Below, one piece after another: positions 1 to 8,022 of a stretch of DNA of 64,000 nt (positions within the stretch are counted from its first letter, which is position 1; every line of letters begins with the position of its first letter). The position numbers and the translations under genes were made by a program. This DNA comes from an uncultured Porphyromonadaceae bacterium (GTDB lineage Bacteria > Bacteroidota > Bacteroidia > Bacteroidales > Muribaculaceae), in contig CAMTMX010000001.1 in assembly GCA_947073495.1 (NCBI GenBank), positions 38,812 through 102,811 of the forward strand, in the 5' to 3' direction. Under the pieces are notes generated by a model that was not told the DNA's origin, did no database searches, and saw only the letters and a list, made by a program, of their open reading frames with translations.

Positions 1-910
1 CATCGACGGGATATAATTTTCGCATAGTGCGGAAATCGTTGTGAGCCCTTATCACTGCCTTTGCATTTGCAAAATCAAATTTAGCCACAAACATCCCAAA
101 TGCAAGTGTGTCCATAAGACGACGCCAAAAGAGTATCTTCCCTCTTTTGCCTGACGGTAAATTTTTATGAAGCAGCAAAAGATTATTGCGGAAATTCAGA
201 TACGTCTTCTTCGGATTTCCCTGATTTAAGGATGCCCCGCCGACATGATACACTTCCGAATCGCTTAAAGCCACCACCCGATATCCGGAAGCCAAAATGC
301 GGCAGCAAAGGTCGATCTCTTCCATGTGAGCGAAAAAACGCGGGTCAAGACCACCTAATTTTTTATATAGGTCTGTACGTACGAGCAATGCTGCGCCTGA
401 TGCCCATGTTATATCAACCGGATCCCCGTCATATTGCCCGTTGTCTTTCTCAACACAATCAAAAAGTCTACCTCGACAATAAGGATAGCCCAACCGGTCG
501 AGATAACCGCCGGCTGCCCCTGCATATTCAAAGCTTGTTTTATCCTTAAACGATTTGATCTTCGGTTGAAGCGCCCCGACATCAGGATTATCTTCCATGA
601 ATTTCAGCAATGGCTGCCACCAACCGGGAGTAACCTCGACATCACTGTTAAGGAGAAGAGTATAGGGATAATCCGAGGTCTCTATTGCTCGGTTGTAGCC
701 TTCGGCAAAACCATAATTCTCCTTAAATGCAATTGTCTTAATCTCAGGATAGTTTTCCCTCAGCCATACCAATGAATCGTCGGTCGAGCCATTGTCGGCA
801 ACAATAAGATCAACCTCGTCTCCCTGTGTGTATCTGAAAGCTGAAGGAATGAATTGCTTTAACAGACCGACACCGTTCCAGTTCAATATGATTACCGCAA
901 GACGCCCCAT
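1..910 (-). CDS. Glycosyltransferase family 2, C-terminus cut by window edge
   Basis: The minus strand reads from an ATG at 910 without a stop to base 1, about 303 residues, so the C-terminus lies outside the window. The N-terminus reads MGRLAVIILNWNGV, the usual opening of a GT-A rhamnosyl-type transferase, followed by VADNGSTDDS, the nucleotide-sugar binding loop. Further on LLLNSDVEV resembles the metal-binding region, and an acidic FFAHMEEIDLC stretch matches the catalytic-base region of WcaA/WbbL-like enzymes. It probably transfers a sugar from an NDP donor at the cytoplasmic membrane during surface glycan synthesis. It lies some 13 kb from the capsule locus and has no glycan neighbours in view. 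Acceptor and sugar cannot be told from sequence. The plus-strand open frames inside it are shadows. Confidence 0.85.
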   Translation of the reverse strand, partial: MGRLAVIILNWNGVGLLKQFIPSAFRYTQGDEVDLIVADNGSTDDSLVWLRENYPEIKTIAFKENYGFAEGYNRAIETSDYPYTLLLNSDVEVTPGWWQPLLKFMEDNPDVGALQPKIKSFKDKTSFEYAGAAGGYLDRLGYPYCRGRLFDCVEKDNGQYDGDPVDITWASGAALLVRTDLYKKLGGLDPRFFAHMEEIDLCCRILASGYRVVALSDSEVYHVGGASLNQGNPKKTYLNFRNNLLLLHKNLPSGKRGKILFWRRLMDTLAFGMFVAKFDFANAKAVIRAHNDFRTMRKLYPVD

Positions 911-1024
911 GGTTAATGTTGAATTTTGAATTGTGAATTCTTATAATTCGGATTATTCGGATTAGTCTTATTGGAATTATGAATTCTTAAAACTATTATA
1001 TCTCTTATAAGGGGTTAAAAGGAT

Positions 1025-2338
1025 TCATATTTCCGAGATTATCAATTCAGGCTCGTCGGGATGTATGGAGACAAGACGCGCGGCAGCTACCATATTAATC
1101 AAAGATAGATCAAGAGGTGCCTCCACACGTAGATAATTATCTGTCAGACCATGCATGCACCCTTCTCCAGAAGACTGCTCCCAAAGTACAGGTCGCACGC
1201 TTCCCAAATTCTTTTTCATAAACGATTCCATCTTCATGTCGGAAAGCTTTGTAAGCAACCCTACACGTCGATGCTTCTCTTCCTGACTGACAATATCCCC
1301 AAGCAATAGTGCCTTTGTGCCGGGACGCTCGGAATATGGAAAAACGTGATAGCGTGTGACATCGAGGCTTTCGGCAAAAGCTAAACTTTTATCCCATTCC
1401 TGAGAAGTCTCGCCCCTTGCGCCAGCAATGATATCCACACCGATAAAAGCATTGGGTATCAAGTCACGGATAGCGGAGATACGGGATGCAAAGAGCGATG
1501 TGTCGTAACGGCGGTTCATCAGTTTGAGCACAGCATCCGATCCCGACTGAAGGGGAATATGGAAATGCGGCATAAAAGCACGTGCCTCTTCAGCTATCCA
1601 TCTGATAATCTCTTCTGTGAGAAGGTTCGGTTCAATGGATGATATTCGATATCGTTCTATCCCCTCCACCTCATCAAGACGCCTGAGAAGAGTGAACAGA
1701 TCCTGACCGTTATCCCTGCCATATTCACCAATGTTCACGCCAGTGATTACTATCTCTTTCCCACCTGCCGCCGCAGCTTCTCGCGCCATTTTCACAAGAT
1801 CTTCCGTGACTCCGGAACGAGAGCGGCCCCGTGCGTAAGGTATCGTGCAATATGTGCAGAAATAGTTACACCCATCCTGCACTTTCAGAAAGAATCTTGT
1901 GCGGTCTCCCCTCTCACACGACGGACGAAATTCACTGATAGAAAACACCGGAGTGACTTCAGTGCGCTTCTTTTTGTCTTCAAGCCAACGGTCTATATAT
2001 TCCGCCATGAGAAGTTTCTCATTTGAACCAAGCACAATATCCACCCCCGGCAAAGCTGAAACCTCTTCCGGCTTCAGCTGCGCATAGCATCCGGTCACAA
2101 CTATTGAGGCATCCGGGTATCTTGTGGCAAGGGAACGGATAAGGCGTCGTCCTTTCTTGTCTGCCATTTCAGTAACAGAACAGGTGTTGACGATACATAA
2201 ATCCGGCTTTTCACCTTTTGCTGCGCGCGTTATTCCTCTGCCTGAAAGAATTTTTCCAATAGTAGATGTCTCGGCAAAATTAAGCTTACACCCAAGGGTG
2301 AAATATGCAGCCTTAAGATTATTTGTCTGGTCGGTCAT
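1025..2338 (-). CDS. mtaB: tRNA (N6-L-threonylcarbamoyladenosine-2-methylthio)-methyltransferase MtaB
   Basis: A 437-residue radical-SAM methylthiotransferase that adds a methylthio group to t6A37 of ANN-decoding tRNAs in the cytoplasm. The N-terminal UPF0004 domain has the three cluster-binding cysteines at about C17, C53 and C84. The radical SAM motif CNYFCTYC provides C157, C161 and C164. A TRAM-like domain ends the protein. NTCSVTEMADKKGRR fits the MtaB rather than the MiaB branch. An in-frame extension to 2482 exists, but it would run into the divergent surE gene and has no family similarity, so the ATG at 2338 is chosen. A TAATTTTG -7-like box ends only 7 bases before this ATG, so the mRNA may be leaderless or nearly so. 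Confidence 0.9.
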   Translation of the reverse strand: MTDQTNNLKAAYFTLGCKLNFAETSTIGKILSGRGITRAAKGEKPDLCIVNTCSVTEMADKKGRRLIRSLATRYPDASIVVTGCYAQLKPEEVSALPGVDIVLGSNEKLLMAEYIDRWLEDKKKRTEVTPVFSISEFRPSCERGDRTRFFLKVQDGCNYFCTYCTIPYARGRSRSGVTEDLVKMAREAAAAGGKEIVITGVNIGEYGRDNGQDLFTLLRRLDEVEGIERYRISSIEPNLLTEEIIRWIAEEARAFMPHFHIPLQSGSDAVLKLMNRRYDTSLFASRISAIRDLIPNAFIGVDIIAGARGETSQEWDKSLAFAESLDVTRYHVFPYSERPGTKALLLGDIVSQEEKHRRVGLLTKLSDMKMESFMKKNLGSVRPVLWEQSSGEGCMHGLTDNYLRVEAPLDLSLINMVAAARLVSIHPDEPELIISEI

Positions 2339-2344
2339 AATATG

Positions 2345-2352
2345 CAAAATTA
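2345..2352 (-). promoter_or_regulatory. Candidate -7 box of mtaB
   Basis: On the minus strand this reads TAATTTTG, matching the Bacteroidetes -7 consensus TAnnTTTG. It ends 7 bases before the mtaB ATG. No TTTG is seen 19 bases upstream. If used, the transcript would have almost no leader. Confidence 0.35.
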
Positions 2353-2404
2353 CAACTTTTTTTTGAGACTGAGCAGACACACCAAGAGATTCAACTTTTT
2401 TTAT

Positions 2405-2412
2405 TATTTTTG
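2405..2412 (+). promoter_or_regulatory. Candidate -7 box of surE
   Basis: TATTTTTG matches TAnnTTTG and lies 16 bases before the surE ATG, which gives a leader of about 10 bases. The -33 TTTG element is not evident in the T-rich stretch upstream. It is divergent from the mtaB box. Confidence 0.35.
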
Positions 2413-2428
2413 TTGAAAATACGTTTTT

Positions 2429-3202
2429 ATGAAAAAGAATATGAAACCCCTCATACTTGTCAGCAATGACGATGGCATACAAGCATCAGGAGTACACTCG
2501 CTTATAGATGTGCTTGTCAAATTAGGTGAAGTTGTAGTGGTGTGTCCGGATTCACCGCAATCAGGGCAGTCAATGGCTATCACCTCCAACTCTCCGTTAA
2601 GAATCAAGCCTGTGGAAGATTACAATGGCGCAAAGATGTATAAAGTGAACGGGACTCCTGTGGATTGTATCAAATTGGCAATGCATACCGTAATAGACCG
2701 CAAGCCGGATCTTGTGGTATCCGGCATCAACCACGGCTCAAACGCCTCTATCAATGCAATGTATTCCGGCACTATGGGAGCCGCTTTCGAAGGATGTGCC
2801 TTTGGAATCCCCTCAATCGGTTTTTCCCTCACCAATCATTCAGCAGATGCCGATTTCTCCCCTTGCCTTCCATTTGTAGAAGCTATCTCCAGACAGGTTC
2901 TTGAGAATGGACTCCCTGAAGGAGTGGCACTTAATGTCAACATTCCTGATTGCATTCCCCACCCTACCGAAATGCGACTCACCAAAGGGTGTAAAGGGAG
3001 ATGGACTCACGAATACAAGGAGTATGTCGATCCACTTGGACAAAAATTTTATTGGCTTACAGGCAGTTTCATCAATGAAGAGCCCGAGAATACCGACACC
3101 GATGAATGGTGCCTTTCTCATGGCATAGTTTCAGTGGTGCCTGTCGCCCTTGACAGGACCGCACAAATTGACGATTTCAAAATTTTACAATTATTAACAT
3201 AA
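2429..3202 (+). CDS. surE: 5'/3'-nucleotidase SurE
   Basis: A 257-residue SurE-family metal-dependent nucleoside 5'-monophosphate phosphatase, a cytoplasmic survival and nucleotide-pool enzyme. The N-terminal LVSNDDGIQASG carries the metal-binding Asp pair. VVCPDSPQSGQSMA, NGTPVDCIKLA and VVSGINHGSN followed by YSGTMGAAFEG are the diagnostic active-site blocks in order. The length is normal. The ATG at 2429 gives MKKNMKPLIL; an internal ATG at codon 5 would also fit the family start. It is divergent from mtaB with 90 bases between them. The stop codon is embedded in an AT-only inverted repeat with 11-base arms (3194-3204 and 3213-3223), which may help end transcription. Confidence 0.93.
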   Translation: MKKNMKPLILVSNDDGIQASGVHSLIDVLVKLGEVVVVCPDSPQSGQSMAITSNSPLRIKPVEDYNGAKMYKVNGTPVDCIKLAMHTVIDRKPDLVVSGINHGSNASINAMYSGTMGAAFEGCAFGIPSIGFSLTNHSADADFSPCLPFVEAISRQVLENGLPEGVALNVNIPDCIPHPTEMRLTKGCKGRWTHEYKEYVDPLGQKFYWLTGSFINEEPENTDTDEWCLSHGIVSVVPVALDRTAQIDDFKILQLLT

Positions 3203-3479
3203 TTATTTATAGAATTATGTTAATTAACTAAAAATTATCCAATAAATATTTATGAAAGCAAAGTTTTTATTGTTAACTTTGCGACATTAATCAAATGAAA
3301 TTGTTCAGACTTTTTTTACAAGAATAAATTTTCTAATAACCGTTTTATTTTAAAGAGGTCTAAATAGTTTCAATAGATATAATGCTCTCTCCAAATCCCA
3401 ATTAGCGAAAACGAAACAGAATAGGAATTCTTTTCATAAAACCATTCAATCGTTTCATTGACAATTTTATTGTTGCATT

Positions 3480-3592
3480 AGTAAAGTTATGGATTAATAG
3501 TTAAAATTAGGATTAGGACCAACAATGCTCTCCGAAGTGGTTCGGGGGACATTGGAAAACTGGGGAGCGTAGTGATTACACGCCCCTTTTTT
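3480..3592 (+). ncRNA. Candidate small RNA with hairpin and intrinsic terminator
   Basis: A long imperfect hairpin at 3519-3555 pairs CCAA with TTGG and TCTCCGAA with TTCGGGGGA around a GTGG loop, with small bulges. It is followed seven bases later by a GC-rich stem and a run of six T. Surrounding DNA is AT-rich, so this structured GC island stands out. The 5' end is uncertain: a weak TATTGTTG box at 3468-3475 would give about 110 nt, and a TAACTTTG box at 3274-3281 would give about 300 nt. The phrase AATGCTCTC occurs both near 3380 and at 3524, perhaps as alternative pairing partners. The size of the long form and the dead-end terminator would suit a 6S-like RNA, but no family signature was recognised. 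Confidence 0.35.
3562..3592 (+). terminator. Rho-independent terminator
   Basis: The stem GGG plus GCGT pairs with ACGC plus CCC, with one bulged A and a nine-base loop, and is followed directly by TTTTTT. It cannot terminate surE efficiently because it lies about 360 bases downstream, so it more likely ends an independent transcript. Confidence 0.6.
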
Positions 3593-3608
3593 ATGCCTAT
3601 AATTAATT

Positions 3609-3664
3609 CAACTTTCGCAAGCGAAAGTTGAGGGTTATAAGGTTAAGTGAACTTGCTTAAATTA
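3609..3664 (+). repeat. Dispersed palindromic intergenic repeat, short copy A
   Basis: Starts with a palindrome whose arms are CAACTTTCGC and GCGAAAGTTG with a two-base centre (3609-3630). This is followed by AGGGTTATAAGG, then TTAAGTGAACTTGC and TTAAAT. The first and last parts match the two ends of the full-length copies at 6478-6622 and 31232-31390, so this looks like the same element with about 100 internal bases deleted. Confidence 0.7.
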
Positions 3665-3773
3665 TAACTAAAATTAAGCATTTATAGTTCTGATTTGTTT
3701 TATTAATATAGAAATTGTAATTTTGAATCCAAATTTCCACCTTTCTCTCCCTCATATTGCATAATCGCTTGTT

Positions 3774-6248
3774 ATGAAAGCTACTATCTCTGAAATCGCT
3801 TCAGCATTGGGTCTTAAGAATGACTCTAAAACCATAATCGATACTCTTCTCACCGATTCCCGCAGTCTTATCCGTCCTGAATCTTCATTATTTTTCGCCA
3901 TACACACTCCCGGAGGAAACGACGGACATAAATTCATGCGTGTGCTTTACGACAAAGGAGTGAGATGTTTTGTGGCTGAATATGTGCCGACAGACATGGA
4001 GACATGTACGGATGCCATTATCCTTAAGACAGACAACACTGTCCGTGCCTTAAGGGAGACATCATCCCTTGCCAGGAACAAACCGTGTGAGAGGGTTGCA
4101 ATCACCGGCAGCCGAGGGAAAACCACCTTAAAAGAGTGGATTTTTCAGTTAATGGAGCCATTGAAAGAAATAGCCCGCTCCCCCAGAAGTTATAACTCTC
4201 AGATAGGGGTGCCACTTTCAATGTGGGAGATAGAAAATTCCACAGCCATAGCTGTCATTGAAGCCGGAATCTCCCGAAAAGGAGAAATGAATGCCCTTGC
4301 TGAATGTATCTGTCCTGACACCGTGATATTCACAAATATCGGGGATGCACATTCCGAGGGGTTTGAATCCTTGGAAGAAAAGAGTGCGGAAAAAGCATTG
4401 CTCGCCGGTGGAGATAATGTAAAAAATATAATTTTCAATGCCGATTCTAATTTGCTTGGAACCGCACTTGCACCATACCTCAAGGGTAAAAATGTTATAG
4501 CATGGTCAACAACCGACCCATCCGCAGCTCTTTATATCAACTGCAGACAATCCGACAGCTCAGAATTAAAGGTGTTCTCATGGACTTTCAAGGGAGAAAC
4601 ACATTCTTTCGAAGCATCCTTGAAAAGTGGTGCAGACATCGAAAATGCAGCAGGAGCACTTGCCTTCATGCTTCTTGAAGGAGTGAGTGCCGAAGTGATA
4701 GCCGAAAGATTTAAAAGTCTTCATAAAATAGGCACCCGACTCAATGTCAGCGAAGGTGTGAACGGCTGCTCCGTTATCTTTGATTCCTACACAAGCGATT
4801 TCTCATCACTTCTTCCTGCTGTCAACTTCATGATGCGTAGAAAAATGCCGGAACAGCATTCAACTCTCGTGATGAGCGACATAAGGCATGAGACATCGCC
4901 TCTGACTGATATTTATACCGCAATCGCCACTGCTGTAAAAGAATCAGGGGTGGAACGTTTTATTGGCGTTGGGAAAGAAATGAGGAAACATGCAGGTCTA
5001 TTTCCTGAAGGCTCTCAATTTTTTGAAAACACCGACATGCTTCTTGCATCCCTTTCTCCATCTGATTTTGTATCGGAAATCATTTTGCTGAAAGGTGCTC
5101 CGGAATTTGAATTTGAACGTATAAACGAGCTTCTTGAGGCGCGTAAACATGAAACTGTGCTTGAAGTGAATCTTGATGCGATAGTCAGCAATTATAATTA
5201 TTTCCGCAGCCATCTTCCATCGGGAACAGGAATTGTGGCAATGGTTAAAGCATCGGGATATGGAGCCGGAAGCTATGAGATTGCCAAAACGATGCAGGAT
5301 TGCGGAGCCGCCTACCTTGCGGTGGCTGTACTCGATGAAGGGATTGATCTTCGCAAAAACGGCATCACCATGCCTATCATGGTGATGAATCCGAAGGTGG
5401 TGAACTACAGGTCAATGTTTGCCAATCATCTTGAACCTGAGATTTACAGCATGGAGATGCTCAGAGACGTGATCAGGGAGGCAGAGAAAAACGGAATAGA
5501 AAACTATCCGATCCATCTGAAACTTGACACAGGGATGCACCGCACCGGATTTATTCCGGAAGAACTTGACAAGGTTATAGAAGTCATTTCAAGGCAAAAG
5601 GCTGTGAAATTATCCTCAATGTTCTCTCATCTTGCAACTTCCGACTGCATCGACATGGATGACTATACCGAACTCCAGCTCTCCCGCTTCAAAAAGATGA
5701 CAGAACATATTCTTTCAAAGATTCCATATCCGGTGAAACGCCATGTGCTCAACAGCGCCGGGATTTTACGTTTTCCGGAACACCATTATGACATGGCACG
5801 CCTCGGTATCGGATTGTATGGAGCCAACACATTGCCGGAAGAGATTGAAAAACCACTTGCTGTGGTATCAACACTTCGTACTGTCATCATCGCCATTAGG
5901 GAATGGGAAGAAGGAGAGACCATCGGATATGGAAGAAAGGGCGTGTTAAAACGCAGGTCAAAGATAGCCACGATCCCTATCGGATATGCCGACGGCATGA
6001 ACCGACATTTCGGCAGAGGCAACATCTGCGTAAAAGTAAACGGTAAAGACGCGCCGACAATCGGAAATATCTGCATGGATGCATGTATGATCGATGTCAC
6101 TGGTATCGATTGCAAAGTCGGGGATGCTGTTGAGATATTCGGTCCACACGCGCCAGTGCAACGTCTTGCCGACCTTCTTGACACAATACCTTACGAAATC
6201 CTTACCTCCGTATCTCCACGTGTAAAGAGGGTGTACTATCGTGAGTAA
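3774..6248 (+). CDS. Bifunctional MurF ligase / alanine racemase
   Basis: An 824-residue fusion that is standard in Bacteroidetes. It supplies both D-alanine and its attachment to the peptidoglycan precursor. The first ~460 residues are the Mur ligase, which joins D-Ala-D-Ala to UDP-MurNAc-tripeptide with ATP. The P-loop reads ITGSRGKTTLKEW and the central domain has NIGDAHSEGFES. From about residue 465 the PLP-dependent alanine racemase begins (LEVNLDAIVSNYNYF). The PLP lysine is K492 in MVKASGYGAG, and IGYGRKG matches the catalytic-tyrosine region. It acts in the cytoplasm. The N-terminal half departs from some Mur consensus positions, but the nucleotide-binding loop is intact. It converges on xseB with a 10-base gap. 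Confidence 0.93.
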   Translation: MKATISEIASALGLKNDSKTIIDTLLTDSRSLIRPESSLFFAIHTPGGNDGHKFMRVLYDKGVRCFVAEYVPTDMETCTDAIILKTDNTVRALRETSSLARNKPCERVAITGSRGKTTLKEWIFQLMEPLKEIARSPRSYNSQIGVPLSMWEIENSTAIAVIEAGISRKGEMNALAECICPDTVIFTNIGDAHSEGFESLEEKSAEKALLAGGDNVKNIIFNADSNLLGTALAPYLKGKNVIAWSTTDPSAALYINCRQSDSSELKVFSWTFKGETHSFEASLKSGADIENAAGALAFMLLEGVSAEVIAERFKSLHKIGTRLNVSEGVNGCSVIFDSYTSDFSSLLPAVNFMMRRKMPEQHSTLVMSDIRHETSPLTDIYTAIATAVKESGVERFIGVGKEMRKHAGLFPEGSQFFENTDMLLASLSPSDFVSEIILLKGAPEFEFERINELLEARKHETVLEVNLDAIVSNYNYFRSHLPSGTGIVAMVKASGYGAGSYEIAKTMQDCGAAYLAVAVLDEGIDLRKNGITMPIMVMNPKVVNYRSMFANHLEPEIYSMEMLRDVIREAEKNGIENYPIHLKLDTGMHRTGFIPEELDKVIEVISRQKAVKLSSMFSHLATSDCIDMDDYTELQLSRFKKMTEHILSKIPYPVKRHVLNSAGILRFPEHHYDMARLGIGLYGANTLPEEIEKPLAVVSTLRTVIIAIREWEEGETIGYGRKGVLKRRSKIATIPIGYADGMNRHFGRGNICVKVNGKDAPTIGNICMDACMIDVTGIDCKVGDAVEIFGPHAPVQRLADLLDTIPYEILTSVSPRVKRVYYRE

Positions 6249-6258
6249 AGGTTGTCGG

Positions 6259-6462
6259 TTACATTGATGTGTTTAAAGCCTCAAGACATTTCTTGACCTC
6301 CTGATCTGTGGTAAAGAGCTTTTCTTTGCAATACTTCAGGAGTTCAAGAGCGCGAGAGGTGTAGCCGGCAAGACTGTCGATATCGCAATCATCACTTTGC
6401 ATTTTAGCGACAATGGCTTCGAGTTCGGCAATAGCCTTGCCGTATGAAAGCTGCTGATCCAT
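6259..6462 (-). CDS. xseB: Exodeoxyribonuclease VII small subunit
   Basis: A 67-residue protein matching the three-helix XseB family: SYGKAIAELEAIVAKMQS is the typical first helix, followed by LAGYTSRALELLKYCKEKL. It binds XseA to form exonuclease VII, which degrades single-stranded DNA into oligonucleotides. It is read in the same direction as xseA, 166 bases upstream. The gap is filled by a dispersed palindromic repeat rather than the usual near-overlap. Confidence 0.88.
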   Translation of the reverse strand: MDQQLSYGKAIAELEAIVAKMQSDDCDIDSLAGYTSRALELLKYCKEKLFTTDQEVKKCLEALNTSM

Positions 6463-6477
6463 AACTATATTTTTTAT

Positions 6478-6622
6478 TTATTTAAGTTTCGCAAGCTCAC
6501 TTAAGATTTGAAGGTTAAGGGGTTATATTTACACATGATCCTTAAAAGGAACCTGAACTCTATCCACAATTGTAGATTAACCTTTTAACCTCATAACCCT
6601 CAACTTTCGCATGCGAAAGTTG
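6478..6622 (-). repeat. Dispersed palindromic intergenic repeat, full copy B (inverted)
   Basis: Read on the minus strand it begins with the palindrome (arms CAACTTTCGC and GCGAAAGTTG, centre AT, 6601-6622). It continues with GGGTTATGAGGTTAAAAGG, then ATTGTGGATAGAG, and ends with CTTAAGTGAGCTTGC and ACTTAAAT. The same blocks occur in the same order at 31232-31390 on the plus strand. The copy sits exactly between xseA and xseB and encodes no protein. Confidence 0.75.
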
Positions 6623-6628
6623 AATTAT

Positions 6629-8017
6629 TTATATTATTTCAGATTCTATCGTTCCCTTGTGCAGACAGGTGGAGATCCTCGTGCCGCTCGATAATGAGGC
6701 GGCATCGGTGACAGCCTTCCCGTTCACACGTGTTATTGAATACCCCCTTTTGAGGGTGTTTTCAGGACTTAGGATTCCTATCATCCCTTCGAGACTCTCA
6801 AGTTTTGCGGTGTGACGCTTCATAGTCGAATCAGCCGCCATAGATAATCTTGCAGACAACTCATCCAGTCGATCTGCCGATCTTTCACAAGTTTTTGGAG
6901 CCAGTGTCTGCAAAAGCTGTCTAAACATCTCCACCTTTCCATTCGCCTGGGCGATCCTGGCTGAGACGATGGCGGGGATACGGGAAATTTCCCTCTCAAG
7001 CAAAGACCTCGCCGAAGCTATTCTTGTCTCGGCAAGTGCAGGAATCAAAGCTTCGCAATTTGAAAGCCTTCTCATCTCTCCGGAAATTCGATCATTGACA
7101 TAGCGGGTAATCGTATCAACAAGCTCCCCGGTCTTATTATAAGCGTTTCTTAAAGAATCCACAAAAAACGCCGCCACCGCCGTAGGTGTCTTCAATCGAG
7201 TGTGGGCGATCTCATCGAGCACCGTTCGGTCGCGTTCATGACCTATACCCACCACTATCGGAAGGGGAAACACCGCCACTTCCCTTGCAAGCTCATAATC
7301 ATCAAAGCCATTAAGGTCGGTTGTTGCGCCACCACCCCTGAGAATTGCCACGCAATCCCACAAGTCAATTGTCTGTTCCACAAACTTCAAAGCCTCTCTC
7401 ACGGAGAGTGATGTACGTTCCCCCTGCATTATAGCCGGCACGAGGAAGGGATAAAAAATAAAACCTTCCTGATTTGACATAAGATGATTCATGAAATCAC
7501 CATAACCTGCCGCACCTGCCGCAGAGATTACGGCTATCCGCTGTGGAGCCACAGGCATCGCCTTCAACCTGTTTAATCCGAGCACACCTTCATTATGGAG
7601 CTTCATAAGAATCTCCCGCCTGAGACGCTCCATGTCTCCGAGAGTGTATGACGGATCTATATCATTGACAGTAAATGACAATCCGTATAGCTGATGATGA
7701 TTTGCAGTGCCATTGAGCATCACCTTCAGACCGGTCATTATGTCCCGACCGGTTGCCGCATAAAATTTTTGACGAATATATTGAAACCGGGATTGCCAGA
7801 TAGTCGCCCTAAGCTTCGCTACAGTTTGTCCGGATTGATTTTTTTCAATCAACTCCATATAACAGTGTCCTCCATTGACACGGACATCGCTGAGTTCTGC
7901 AATGACCCAAGCCCCCTGCAATACAGGAGACCGTCTGACTGCGTCTCCGATGGCTGTCGTATATTGAGAAAGCGTCATCGGTGCAGGAGTGGCACCAAAC
8001 AAATTCTGAGAGGTCAT
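6629..8017 (-). CDS. xseA: Exodeoxyribonuclease VII large subunit
   Basis: About 462 residues, the catalytic subunit of exonuclease VII. The N-terminal OB fold (LSQYTTAIGDAVRRSP, WVIAELSDVRVNGGHCYMEL) binds single-stranded DNA. The catalytic domain follows with IAVISAAGAAGYGDF and LRGGGATTDLNGFDD, then ALPIVVGIGHERD-like residues and HTRLKTPTAVAAFF. A coiled-coil-forming C-terminal region and a GYSITRVNGK tail complete the family layout. The ATG at 8017 is chosen; an in-frame GTG at 8026 overlaps the stop of the preceding DUF4831 gene by four bases and would add three residues. Its partner xseB lies downstream beyond a repeat insertion. Confidence 0.93.
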   Translation of the reverse strand: MTSQNLFGATPAPMTLSQYTTAIGDAVRRSPVLQGAWVIAELSDVRVNGGHCYMELIEKNQSGQTVAKLRATIWQSRFQYIRQKFYAATGRDIMTGLKVMLNGTANHHQLYGLSFTVNDIDPSYTLGDMERLRREILMKLHNEGVLGLNRLKAMPVAPQRIAVISAAGAAGYGDFMNHLMSNQEGFIFYPFLVPAIMQGERTSLSVREALKFVEQTIDLWDCVAILRGGGATTDLNGFDDYELAREVAVFPLPIVVGIGHERDRTVLDEIAHTRLKTPTAVAAFFVDSLRNAYNKTGELVDTITRYVNDRISGEMRRLSNCEALIPALAETRIASARSLLEREISRIPAIVSARIAQANGKVEMFRQLLQTLAPKTCERSADRLDELSARLSMAADSTMKRHTAKLESLEGMIGILSPENTLKRGYSITRVNGKAVTDAASLSSGTRISTCLHKGTIESEII

Positions 8018-8022
8018 TTCTT

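Larger units (their letters stand above)
3203..3773. other. 571-bp intergenic region between surE and murF-alr
   Basis: AT-rich and without a credible reading frame. It holds the surE 3' inverted repeat, a TAACTTTG -7-like box at 3274-3281, a candidate small RNA ending in an intrinsic terminator (3480-3592), and a short copy of the dispersed palindromic repeat (3609-3664). Nothing else was recognised. Confidence 0.6.

Noticed and set aside
232-775. Plus-strand open frames at the start of the window
   Set aside because: They lie antisense to a clear GT2 glycosyltransferase with intact motifs.
2339-2482. N-terminal extension of mtaB
   Set aside because: It overlaps the divergent surE start and is unlike any methylthiotransferase N-terminus.
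6478-6622. Insertion sequence between xseA and xseB
   Set aside because: It is only about 145 bases, with no transposase or clear terminal inverted repeats or target duplication, so it is better called a dispersed repeat.
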